From Acidobacteriota bacterium (GTDB lineage Bacteria; Acidobacteriota; UBA6911): a stretch of 5,382 nt of DNA. The position numbers and the translations under genes are program-made. Below are positions 1-5,382 of the stretch, piece by piece (positions within the stretch are counted from its first letter, which is position 1; the number at the start of each line of letters is the position of its first letter). The stretch covers positions 1 to 5,382 of the forward strand of contig JAHFUH010000411.1 of the NCBI GenBank assembly GCA_023265215.1, in the 5' to 3' direction. Under the pieces are notes generated by a model, which had not been told where the DNA came from, did not search any database, and saw only the letters and a program-made list of their open reading frames with translations.

Positions 1-527
1 ATCCGCATTTTCGTGACATCATATTGGCAGGCTATTTTGAAGCATTCATACATATTGGGCAGGTTTCCCCGGCGAAGGAAAAAATTTCCTGCCTGCCATC
101 GAATTAAAGGCGAATAGGTTTGGACTTCAAACGCCTTTCCTAAAGCAGCCTCCGCTTCAGAGGTCCTTCCAATGCGTTCGTAAATATCGGCCAGGTCCAC
201 CCACGCCTGCCCTATTCTGGGATTCAGATTCAAAGCAGTTTGGTAGTCCTGCAATGCCAAATCCAGTTCCACCTTTCCGACGGAATAATGGTAAAGACGA
301 CCTCGTTTCCACCACAGCTGAGCATTGGATGGATCGTACTGAAGGGCTCGGGTGTAATTTGAAACGGTTTCACCGGACAGTGCAATTCGGTCGGCACGAA
401 AAATATTATAACTCTGATATATGGCTGGAATTGCCAATAGGGCGGCTAGAATGGAAAATGAAATCCGAGCGCCCAGCGATTTTGTATTTATGGAGATACC
501 CGATTTTTTATTAGCGATGATCAGCAT
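1..527 (-). CDS. TPR-repeat protein with N-terminal membrane anchor (partial, C-terminus beyond the left edge)
   Basis: An open minus-strand frame runs from ATG at 527 to the window edge (175 codons, no stop), so only the N-terminal part is present. An in-frame GTG at 536-534 is an alternative start; a TAG lies in frame just upstream of both, so the start must be here. No strong Shine-Dalgarno is visible. Residues about 22-38 (FSILAALLAIPAIY) form one hydrophobic segment after a short Lys-containing stretch, which suggests a signal anchor. From about residue 55 the protein has tetratricopeptide-like helices: YTRALQYDPSNAQLWWKRG, then ALQDYQTALNLNPRIGQAWV, then DLADIYERIGRTSEAEAALG, with the Ala, Gly, Tyr and Pro spacing typical of TPRs. 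A more degenerate unit follows at about 140-170. TPR arrays are protein-protein interaction scaffolds, so a membrane-tethered interaction role is inferred. The partner and pathway cannot be told from this fragment. It is transcribed divergently from the FecR-domain gene. Confidence 0.8.
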   Translation of the reverse strand, partial: MLIIANKKSGISINTKSLGARISFSILAALLAIPAIYQSYNIFRADRIALSGETVSNYTRALQYDPSNAQLWWKRGRLYHYSVGKVELDLALQDYQTALNLNPRIGQAWVDLADIYERIGRTSEAEAALGKAFEVQTYSPLIRWQAGNFFLRRGNLPNMYECFKIACQYDVTKMR

Positions 528-649
528 AAGGGTCACTATAGATGATTGTCTTCTCTAAAAAGAAGAATATTCTCGGATCCCGGCGTTATTGGAAGCATTG
601 GGACGAGGAGTATGAAAATACGCAGGAAAACAGATTGCCTGGGTCTTTC

Positions 650-701
650 CGGGTGCTCCCCAATCCTGGTTCCTCAAGCTGCAAGGCTTGCTGGACGCCC
701 G
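650..701. other. Possible nested stem-loop in the divergent intergenic region
   Basis: An outer stem pairs CGGGTG (650-655) with CGCCCG (696-701), including one G-U pair. It continues after a one-base bulge as TCC (657-659) with GGA (693-695). Inside is a hairpin of CAAGC (675-679) with GCTTG (686-690) and a six-base loop. It matches no riboswitch class I can recognise and has no T-tract for a terminator. It could be a folded leader of the FecR-domain transcript, if transcription starts upstream of it, or chance pairing. Confidence 0.25.
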
Positions 702-751
702 TACTCCGCGCCAATACAACTAACTTTTTCCTTAAATACCTCTTATGAAGG

Positions 752-757
752 GATAAT
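752..757 (+). promoter_or_regulatory. Candidate -10 box for the FecR-domain gene
   Basis: GATAAT at 752-757 matches the TATAAT consensus at five of six positions and sits about 80 bases before the start codon at 838. The preceding sequence is T/A-rich (725-738) but has no good TTGACA-like hexamer at 16-18 bases spacing, so this is a weak call. Confidence 0.2.
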
Positions 758-837
758 GAGCTGTCGATTAGATTTCCATCAAGCTCAATCATGTTATTTA
801 GGGATAGGGTTAGAAGCTTGCAAAGGGGGATTCGAGG

Positions 838-1758
838 ATGGTTCCAAAGTCGGTAAGGATCAGAGCTCTAGCTATTCTGTTTTCGCTTGCTATGGCGGTA
901 ACAACGGGACCATTTCCTTTGGCTGAAACAGCAGCCGCTATCCCGCTTGGTACACTTGTAACTGTTGGCAATGCAACAGTTGGAAACCTTTCAGCGCCAA
1001 CTGGGACGACAATTTTCACCGGCGATATGGTGACTGCCGCTCAGCCTTCATTGATCAATTTCGCCAACGGAAGCCGCATTGAAATGACCAGGGCTGCAGC
1101 CAATTTCGCCCGCGAAGGCAAAACGCTCGTTGTCGAAGCCTCCCAAGGATTGCTCCGCTTCAATTTTTTGGCAGGCGAACAGGTTAAATTCGATGCGGGA
1201 ACTTACAGGTTCACAACCGTTGGCAATTCCAGTCATATTGGTGAATTAGGATTAAATCGCAGCGGACAAGTTGTAATGACTGTTAAGGAAGGAACTCTCG
1301 TGGCAGTTAATAGTGCGACTGGAGCGAAAACGGAAGTAAATCCCAACAACCCTCTTATTGCAACTGCGCAGAACGGCCAGGGCGCTCTGCTGAAGGGTGG
1401 CCGCAGCGTGACGGATGCAACCAAATCATTTCAGTCCAATGCGCTTCAGGGAAAATGCGTGGTTGGGGGAACCGAGGCATATCAGGTTTTAGGAAATGAT
1501 TCCAACGTGATTGTGATCAAAGGGATTTGGAAATTGGCTTCCGGAAATTACGAATATAAAGTTGTGGATTGCACCATGGAAGCGCTGAAGGCCGCCGGAG
1601 CCTCCCCTGAAGCTGCCAGCCAGGCCGCAACGGTGATTACTGCCGGTACGGCATCCGGCGGCACGGGAATAACAGCCGGCGTTGTTGCGGGAGTTGTAAG
1701 CTCTGTGGGGTTTGGAATAGGCGTTCACGAGGCTACGAAATCCACAAGCAGGCGCTAA
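838..1758 (+). CDS. Exported FecR-domain protein with C-terminal glycine-zipper hydrophobic segment
   Basis: This 306-residue protein starts at ATG 838, supported by AAGGGGG at 823-829 with an 8-base spacer. Residues 1-34 look like a Sec signal peptide: basic start (K4, R7, R9), hydrophobic core LAILFSLAMAV, and a likely cleavage region at ETAAA before I35. Residues about 36-115 fit a FecR-like beta-rich domain: V-x-V-G-N, then a Gly-Asp turn (TGD, 61-63), then LINFANGSRIEM and LLRFNF, resembling the 'G-D-x-V-T … S-x-I-x-F-x-N-G-S' pattern of the family. Two cysteines (C207, C245) in the exported C-terminal half could form a disulfide. Residues about 264-296 are rich in Ala, Gly and Val and include a regular G277-G281-G285-S289-G293 spacing, ending in a polar tail KSTSRR. 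Classical FecR proteins are inner-membrane anti-sigma regulators encoded beside a sigma factor. Here there is no sigma-factor gene and the domain follows a signal peptide, so a surface or periplasmic role is more likely. The exact function is unknown. It is probably monocistronic, with its own terminator downstream. Confidence 0.85.
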   Translation: MVPKSVRIRALAILFSLAMAVTTGPFPLAETAAAIPLGTLVTVGNATVGNLSAPTGTTIFTGDMVTAAQPSLINFANGSRIEMTRAAANFAREGKTLVVEASQGLLRFNFLAGEQVKFDAGTYRFTTVGNSSHIGELGLNRSGQVVMTVKEGTLVAVNSATGAKTEVNPNNPLIATAQNGQGALLKGGRSVTDATKSFQSNALQGKCVVGGTEAYQVLGNDSNVIVIKGIWKLASGNYEYKVVDCTMEALKAAGASPEAASQAATVITAGTASGGTGITAGVVAGVVSSVGFGIGVHEATKSTSRR

Positions 1759-1782
1759 GGGCAAGTAAAGATTTGCATAGTT

Positions 1783-1816
1783 AAGAAAGCCGCCTTTATG
1801 GCGGCTTTTCTTTTTT
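1783..1816 (+). terminator. Rho-independent terminator of the FecR-domain gene
   Basis: A perfect 9-bp stem pairs AAAGCCGCC (1786-1794) with GGCGGCTTT (1800-1808) around a five-base TTTAT loop, followed by TCTTTTTT to 1816. It lies 25 bases after the FecR-domain stop codon. It separates that gene from the UPF0182 operon, which must therefore have its own promoter or depend on read-through. Confidence 0.92.
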
Positions 1817-1870
1817 AGTGTATGATATCTGCTGTCAGGCGGGTACAACATCCAATCCGACGGGGTAACT

Positions 1871-4606
1871 ATGCGCAAACGGATTACTTGGATCTCTATT
1901 TTGGTGGGTTTGTTTATAGTACTGGGCGGCATGTCTTTTGCGGTCGAGATGTATTTTGATTGGCTCTGGTTCCTGGAGCTTGGAAAAACCGCAGTATTCA
2001 CAACGGCCCTTTACGCCAAGAGCATAATTGGATCCACAACTCTGCTGGTCAGCTTTCTTTTTCTTTACCTGAACCTTACTTTTGCAAATCGCGGGCCGGG
2101 GCTTATCGAGATTGGCATCCCGACCCCGACCGGGCAAATTACCGCGTACCGGGTGTCGCATGAAACAATTCGGCGCATCACCGGATTGGTTTCGCTTGTT
2201 GTCGGGCTTTTCTTCGCCGTCAACGAGGCGAACCAATGGGAAATGGTCTGGCGCTGGATTCACCGCTTGCCCTTCAATGCCGCCGATCCGGTATTTTCAC
2301 GCGATGTATCCTTCTATTTTTTCTCGCTCCCCCTGATGCAGGAGATTGTGCAGGCTCTCCTGATCCTGAGTTTTCTGGCTTTGGCAGGATCGGTCGCGCT
2401 CTATTATTTCAAGGGAGTTCTATCCTGGAAGAAACTGCAGATTGCAGGAGGCAGAAGCCGGATAGGCATTCATGTATCTTTGCTTGCTTCGTTCATTTTT
2501 GTGCTGCTTTCAGCCAGTGCCTACTTAAGCCGCTATGAAATCCTGTTTGGAGATCATGGTTACTTCTGGGGAGCAAGCTATTCGGATCTGTACGCACGCA
2601 TCCCAATGCTGAATCTCCTTGCCATAGCTTCTCTGGTTGGCGCATTGCTTCTGATTCTCAATGCATTTGCGGCAAATAACAAGGGCGCTGTCATCGCCGT
2701 TGGTCTTTATTTCGTGGTTCTCTTATTGGGAAATATCTATCCTGCGATTGTTCAGAAATTCATCGTTTCCCCAAACGAACTTGACAAGGAAAGGTCGCAG
2801 ATTGAGCACAATATCAAATCCACTCTGCAATCTTACGGTCTTTCCAGCGTGGAAGAACGGAATTTGTCGGGCGACAGGGCTCTCACTTCGCAGGATATTG
2901 AAAACAACATGGCCACAATTCACAGCATTCGGCTCTGGGACCATGAACCTCTGCTGGATGCCTTGAAACAGATTCAGGAAATCAGAACCTATTATGATTT
3001 CATGAGCGTGGACAACGACCGATATACGGTCAATAACGAACTGCAGCAGATTATGCTGTCCCCGCGCGAACTGAATTCAGCAAGTTTGCCTGAGCCCAAT
3101 TGGATTAATGAGCGGCTGAGCTACACTCACGGCTATGGATTGGCTTTGGGACCTGTCAACCGCGTGACTTCAGAGGGGTTGCCACAGCTTTTTGTCCAGA
3201 ATATTCCGCCGGTTGCGAACAATCCGGCATTCAAAATAACACGTCCGGAAATCTATTACGGGGAGATGACTCGCGGTTATGCCATCGTAAAAACCGGGCA
3301 GAAAGAATTTGACTACCCATCTGGAGAAGCGAACGCCTATACCTTATACCAGGGCACCGGCGGCGTGCCGGTACAATCGCTTTTTAGAAAACTGCTTTTT
3401 GCGATCTATTTCAAAGATGCCAATATCGTCCTTTCTCCTCTCGTCAATTCGGAAAGCCGATTTCTCTATTATCGAGAAATCAAACAACGGTTGGGACGCC
3501 TGGTTCCTTTTTTGACATTGGACCAGGATCCGTACATGGTCATTTCAGAAGGGCGGCAATTCTGGATCCAGGATTGCTATACAACGTCAGACCGCTACCC
3601 TTATTCCACTGCAACTGCCGGGGTCGGCAACTACATCCGGAATTCGGTTAAAATTGTCATGGATGCCTACAACGGCGGCGTAGAGTTGTACATTTCCGAT
3701 CCAGAGGATCCGCTGATCAAAGTTTATCAAAGAATATTCCCTAATCTGTTTCGACCCATTTCCGATCTTTCACCTGATCTCCGGAGGCATTTGAGATATC
3801 CGGAAGATATATTCAAAGTTCAAACCTGGGTGTACACCACTTACCATATGGCCTCTCCGCAGATTTTCTATAACAAGGAGGATAAGTGGCAGGTTCCCTC
3901 TCTGGCTTCCGGTAGTGGGGAAAATCCCATGTCTCCCTACTACGCCATCATGCGGCTCCCCCAGGAAAAACAGGAAGAGTTCATTTTAATGCTCCCATTT
4001 ACCCCGGACAGAAAGGATAACCTGTCCGCCTGGATGGTGGCGCGGAGCGACGGAGAAAATTATGGGAAGCTGGTTGTTTACCGCTTTCCCAAGCAGAAAC
4101 TGGTTTATGGTCCAAGGCAGATTGTGGCTCGCATCAACCAGGATGCGGAGATTTCCCGGCAGATTTCTTTGTGGGACCAGCGTGGATCCCAGGTAATTCA
4201 AGGAAACCTGCTGGTCATTCCAATTGAAGGAGCGCTGCTTTATGTCCGGCCTCTTTACCTGCGCGCGGAGAGCGGAAAAATTCCTGAACTAAAACGCGTG
4301 ATTGTTTCATACGAGAATCGCATTGCAATGGAAGAAACGCTGGAGGCGTCCATCGCCCGAATATTCCAGGGGGAGCTTAAGATTCCGGCAGCAGCGGATG
4401 CAAATCCGCCGGTTGCTTCTACATCTCCAAATGAAAAAGCGGCGCAGCCCGGCAGCGGTAACCTCATTCAGCAGGCAAAAGAATCGTACGAGAGAGCGGT
4501 CAACGCCCAGCGGCAGGGTGATTGGGCAAAGTACGGCGACGAACTCAGGAGGCTGGGCGGGATTCTTGAGAACTTGAATAAGGAGTCCAAGTCTCCCAAT
4601 AAATAG
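1871..4606 (+). CDS. UPF0182 family integral membrane protein (COG1615)
   Basis: The 911-residue product matches the full length of the family (about 900 residues). ATG 1871 is the first ATG after an in-frame TGA at 1823; a GGGG at 1862-1865 gives a modest Shine-Dalgarno. Seven hydrophobic segments lie at about residues 6-26, 50-72, 102-118, 157-179, 201-219, 245-266 and 273-291. The family signature DPVFSRDVSFYFFSLP is at 139-154, between segments 3 and 4. After segment 7 comes a large, probably extracytoplasmic domain with recognisable family blocks: NELDKERSQIEHNIK (302-316), IRLWDHEPLL (353-362), EIRTYYDF (370-377), RPEIYYGE (458-465) and NPMSPYYAIMRLP (685-697). A Pro/Ala/Ser-rich linker (about 839-862) leads to a helical C-terminus containing GDWAKYGDEL (883-892), also typical of the family. 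Its molecular function is not established; no catalytic motif is evident. It is followed after 12 bases by yajQ, indicating an operon. Family assignment is firm, function open. Confidence 0.95.
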   Translation: MRKRITWISILVGLFIVLGGMSFAVEMYFDWLWFLELGKTAVFTTALYAKSIIGSTTLLVSFLFLYLNLTFANRGPGLIEIGIPTPTGQITAYRVSHETIRRITGLVSLVVGLFFAVNEANQWEMVWRWIHRLPFNAADPVFSRDVSFYFFSLPLMQEIVQALLILSFLALAGSVALYYFKGVLSWKKLQIAGGRSRIGIHVSLLASFIFVLLSASAYLSRYEILFGDHGYFWGASYSDLYARIPMLNLLAIASLVGALLLILNAFAANNKGAVIAVGLYFVVLLLGNIYPAIVQKFIVSPNELDKERSQIEHNIKSTLQSYGLSSVEERNLSGDRALTSQDIENNMATIHSIRLWDHEPLLDALKQIQEIRTYYDFMSVDNDRYTVNNELQQIMLSPRELNSASLPEPNWINERLSYTHGYGLALGPVNRVTSEGLPQLFVQNIPPVANNPAFKITRPEIYYGEMTRGYAIVKTGQKEFDYPSGEANAYTLYQGTGGVPVQSLFRKLLFAIYFKDANIVLSPLVNSESRFLYYREIKQRLGRLVPFLTLDQDPYMVISEGRQFWIQDCYTTSDRYPYSTATAGVGNYIRNSVKIVMDAYNGGVELYISDPEDPLIKVYQRIFPNLFRPISDLSPDLRRHLRYPEDIFKVQTWVYTTYHMASPQIFYNKEDKWQVPSLASGSGENPMSPYYAIMRLPQEKQEEFILMLPFTPDRKDNLSAWMVARSDGENYGKLVVYRFPKQKLVYGPRQIVARINQDAEISRQISLWDQRGSQVIQGNLLVIPIEGALLYVRPLYLRAESGKIPELKRVIVSYENRIAMEETLEASIARIFQGELKIPAAADANPPVASTSPNEKAAQPGSGNLIQQAKESYERAVNAQRQGDWAKYGDELRRLGGILENLNKESKSPNK

Positions 4607-4612
4607 AGGGGA
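4605..4612 (+). promoter_or_regulatory. Shine-Dalgarno of yajQ overlapping the UPF0182 stop codon
   Basis: AGAGGGGA at 4605-4612 shares its first two bases with the TAG stop (4604-4606) of the upstream gene and lies 6 bases before ATG 4619. This fixes the yajQ start, and the arrangement is typical of co-transcribed, translationally coupled genes. Confidence 0.8.
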
Positions 4613-4618
4613 TATAAA

Positions 4619-5122
4619 ATGGCAGGTTCACAGTCATTTGACATTACAACCGGTTGCGAACTGCAGGAAGTCGACAATGCAATCAACCAGGCAATGAAGG
4701 AGATCCGTCAGAGATACGATTTCAAGGGCTTGAACGTCGACGCGGATTTCAAGCGGGCCGAAAACAAAATTGTCCTGCGTGCGCCGGATGATTTCAAAAT
4801 AAATGCGATGTGGGACGTTATTCAGGAGAAGATGATCCGGCGCCAGGTTCCTGTTAAAAACCTGCATTTGGGCAAAGTTCTCCCGGCAGCCGGAAGCACC
4901 GTTACCCAGGAGGTAGATTTGCAGCAGGGAATACCCATCGAGACTGCGCGGGCGATCGTCAAGCTGATTAAGGAACTGAAAATACGAAAAGTTCAGGCAG
5001 AAATTCAAGGGGAGCAGGTGCGCGTATCTTCTCCATCCCGGGATGACCTGCAAACCGCAATGCATCACATAAAAGAAAAGGATTTCGGCGTCGAACTGAA
5101 GTTCGGCAACTACAGGACATAA
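4619..5122 (+). CDS. yajQ: YajQ family nucleotide / cyclic-di-GMP-binding protein
   Basis: The 167-residue product has the family's usual length (about 160-167) and lacks a signal peptide, so it is cytoplasmic. Visible family hallmarks are SFDI near the start (6-9), ELQEVDNAINQAMKEI (14-29), RYDFKG (32-37), DDFK (57-60), QGIPIETAR (103-111), IQGEQVRVSSPSRDDLQ (129-145) and the C-terminal LKFGNYR (160-166). YajQ proteins have two ferredoxin-like domains. Members from Xanthomonas and Pseudomonas are reported to bind cyclic di-GMP and affect virulence or transcription, while the E. coli protein was described as nucleotide- or nucleic-acid-binding. Whether this one binds cyclic di-GMP cannot be read from sequence. 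Older annotation calls the family UPF0234. The gene follows the UPF0182 gene by 12 bases with a strong Shine-Dalgarno overlapping that gene's stop. The TAA stop abuts a long inverted repeat, which may define the end of the transcript. Confidence 0.95.
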   Translation: MAGSQSFDITTGCELQEVDNAINQAMKEIRQRYDFKGLNVDADFKRAENKIVLRAPDDFKINAMWDVIQEKMIRRQVPVKNLHLGKVLPAAGSTVTQEVDLQQGIPIETARAIVKLIKELKIRKVQAEIQGEQVRVSSPSRDDLQTAMHHIKEKDFGVELKFGNYRT

Positions 5123-5240
5123 TTGCGAATTACGAATGACGAATTACGAATGACGAGTTGAATCATCCTCATGTAATTGGGGCAGCGCCTCTATCAAATA
5201 AGTATGTTTTAATTCGTAATTCGTCACTCGTAATTCGTAA
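5123..5240. repeat. Long imperfect inverted repeat between convergent genes
   Basis: The left arm 5123-5151 pairs with the right arm 5212-5240: of 29 positions, 27 are Watson-Crick, one is G-T (5125/5238) and one is a mismatch (5136/5227). The arms enclose a 60-base loop. The element begins directly after the yajQ stop codon and lies between yajQ and the minus-strand gene ending at 5291. There is no T-tract after either arm, so it is not a canonical intrinsic terminator, although the RNA hairpin could protect 3' ends on either strand. It may instead be a dispersed palindromic repeat of the REP or miniature-element kind; that would need other copies in the genome. Confidence 0.85.
5127..5154 (+). 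repeat. Two perfect tandem copies of a 14-bp unit
   Basis: GAATTACGAATGAC occurs at 5127-5140 and again, identical, at 5141-5154, forming most of the left arm of the larger inverted repeat. Each unit is itself made of two related GAAT-containing heptamers (GAATTAC, GAATGAC). The right arm carries a diverged version on the opposite strand (ATTCGTAATTCGT and similar). Confidence 0.9.
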
Positions 5241-5290
5241 CTGAGTTCTCCTTGTCTTTGAGCGACAGCCAAGTAATTCTTGCGCATGCC

Positions 5291-5382
5291 CTAAACATCC
5301 TTTTTATCCAAGCCGAAATATGTCATCCACTCTTCGACATCAATGGGGGCCTGGGGTTCGGTTCTTCCACCGCGCCGGGTTG
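5291..5382 (-). CDS. C-terminal end of an unidentified protein (partial, convergent with yajQ)
   Basis: A minus-strand frame open from the right edge ends at TAG (5293-5291) after 29 visible codons. The readable tail is EPQAPIDVEEWMTYFGLDKKDV, shown here in two pieces: EPQAPIDVEE followed by WMTYFGLDKKDV. The mixed, soluble composition with an acidic-amphipathic end looks like a real C-terminus, and the other two frames on this strand close soon. The fragment is too short to identify, and I do not recognise the family. The orientation makes it convergent with the UPF0182-yajQ operon, with the inverted repeat between them. Confidence 0.55.
   Translation of the reverse strand, partial: TRRGGRTEPQAPIDVEEWMTYFGLDKKDV

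Larger units (their letters stand above)
528..837. other. Divergent intergenic region without a convincing gene
   Basis: These roughly 310 bases separate the divergent TPR and FecR-domain genes. Open frames of up to about 70-100 codons cross it on both strands, but their translations lack any recognisable domain or signal peptide. The longest plus-strand one runs into the FecR-domain gene in a different frame and starts at TTG. The region should hold the promoters for both genes. A foldable segment lies at 650-701, and a GATAAT box lies at 752-757. A strong Shine-Dalgarno (AAGGGGG at 823-829) marks its right edge. Confidence 0.6.

Noticed and set aside
564..573. Perfect 10-bp palindrome AGAATATTCT upstream of the TPR gene, a possible operator
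   Set aside because: A single short A/T-rich palindrome is expected by chance and there is no second copy or known binding pattern to support it.
586..792. Minus-strand open frame of 68 codons upstream of the TPR gene
   Set aside because: It has no family resemblance or usable Shine-Dalgarno, and no evidence that it is a broken 5' part of the TPR gene, although a frameshift cannot be fully excluded.
780..820. CAAGCT (780-785) pairing with AGCTTG (815-820) just before the FecR-domain ribosome-binding site
   Set aside because: The stem is only six bases with a 29-base loop, so it is unlikely to be a stable regulatory hairpin.
546..926. Plus-strand open frame of 126 codons from TTG across the intergenic region into the FecR-domain gene
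   Set aside because: It overlaps the well-supported FecR-domain gene in another frame, begins at TTG without a ribosome-binding site, and its translation has no recognisable domain or signal.
838..1758. FecR-type cell-surface signalling system (sigma factor, anti-sigma, receptor)
   Set aside because: No sigma-factor or TonB-receptor gene is present nearby, and the protein has a signal peptide rather than the cytoplasmic anti-sigma domain and membrane span of classical FecR.
1821..1826. TATGAT as a -10 box for the UPF0182 operon
   Set aside because: The hexamer is good and well placed, but the expected -35 position falls inside the terminator stem and does not resemble TTGACA.
1835..2263. 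Minus-strand open frame of 142 codons opposite the start of the UPF0182 gene
   Set aside because: It lies antisense to a strongly supported gene and its low-complexity, Lys/Arg/Pro-rich translation looks like a shadow of the coding strand.
4634..5068. Minus-strand open frame of 144 codons opposite yajQ
   Set aside because: It is fully antisense to a conserved yajQ gene and the translation has no recognisable motif.

Overview
The window reads as bacterial chromosomal DNA of roughly balanced base composition. It holds two complete single genes or operons plus two genes cut by the window edges. No mobile element, CRISPR array, rRNA or tRNA was seen. The combination of a UPF0182 (COG1615) membrane protein, a YajQ-family protein and a secreted FecR-domain protein with a glycine-rich hydrophobic tail suggests an environmental, diderm-type lineage such as Acidobacteriota, Desulfobacterota or a neighbouring candidate phylum. 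This placement is an inference from gene content and style and is weak; UPF0182 and YajQ also occur together in other phyla, including some Firmicutes.

Layout. Positions 1-527 (minus strand, running off the left edge) encode the N-terminal part of a membrane-anchored TPR protein. About 300 bases (roughly 528-837) separate it from a divergent plus-strand gene; this gap has no convincing gene but contains a foldable segment and a weak promoter-like box. Positions 838-1758 encode an exported FecR-domain protein, followed by a clear rho-independent terminator at 1783-1816. Positions 1871-4606 encode a full-length UPF0182 integral membrane protein with seven predicted N-terminal membrane segments and a large extracytoplasmic domain. 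Only 12 bases downstream, 4619-5122 encodes a YajQ-family nucleotide/cyclic-di-GMP-binding protein, and its Shine-Dalgarno overlaps the UPF0182 stop codon, so the two are almost certainly co-transcribed. From 5123 to 5240 lies a long imperfect inverted repeat (29-bp arms) whose left arm is built on a 14-bp tandem repeat. It separates yajQ from a convergent minus-strand gene whose last 29 codons are visible at 5291-5382.

How the genes fit together. The strongest functional link is the UPF0182-yajQ pair: an uncharacterised membrane protein translated together with a small soluble protein of a family known to bind cyclic di-GMP in some bacteria. The FecR-domain gene has its own terminator and is probably a separate transcription unit. 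Nothing here is a demonstrably new system. The observations most worth following are the UPF0182-yajQ pair, the glycine-zipper tail of the FecR protein and the palindromic element after yajQ.
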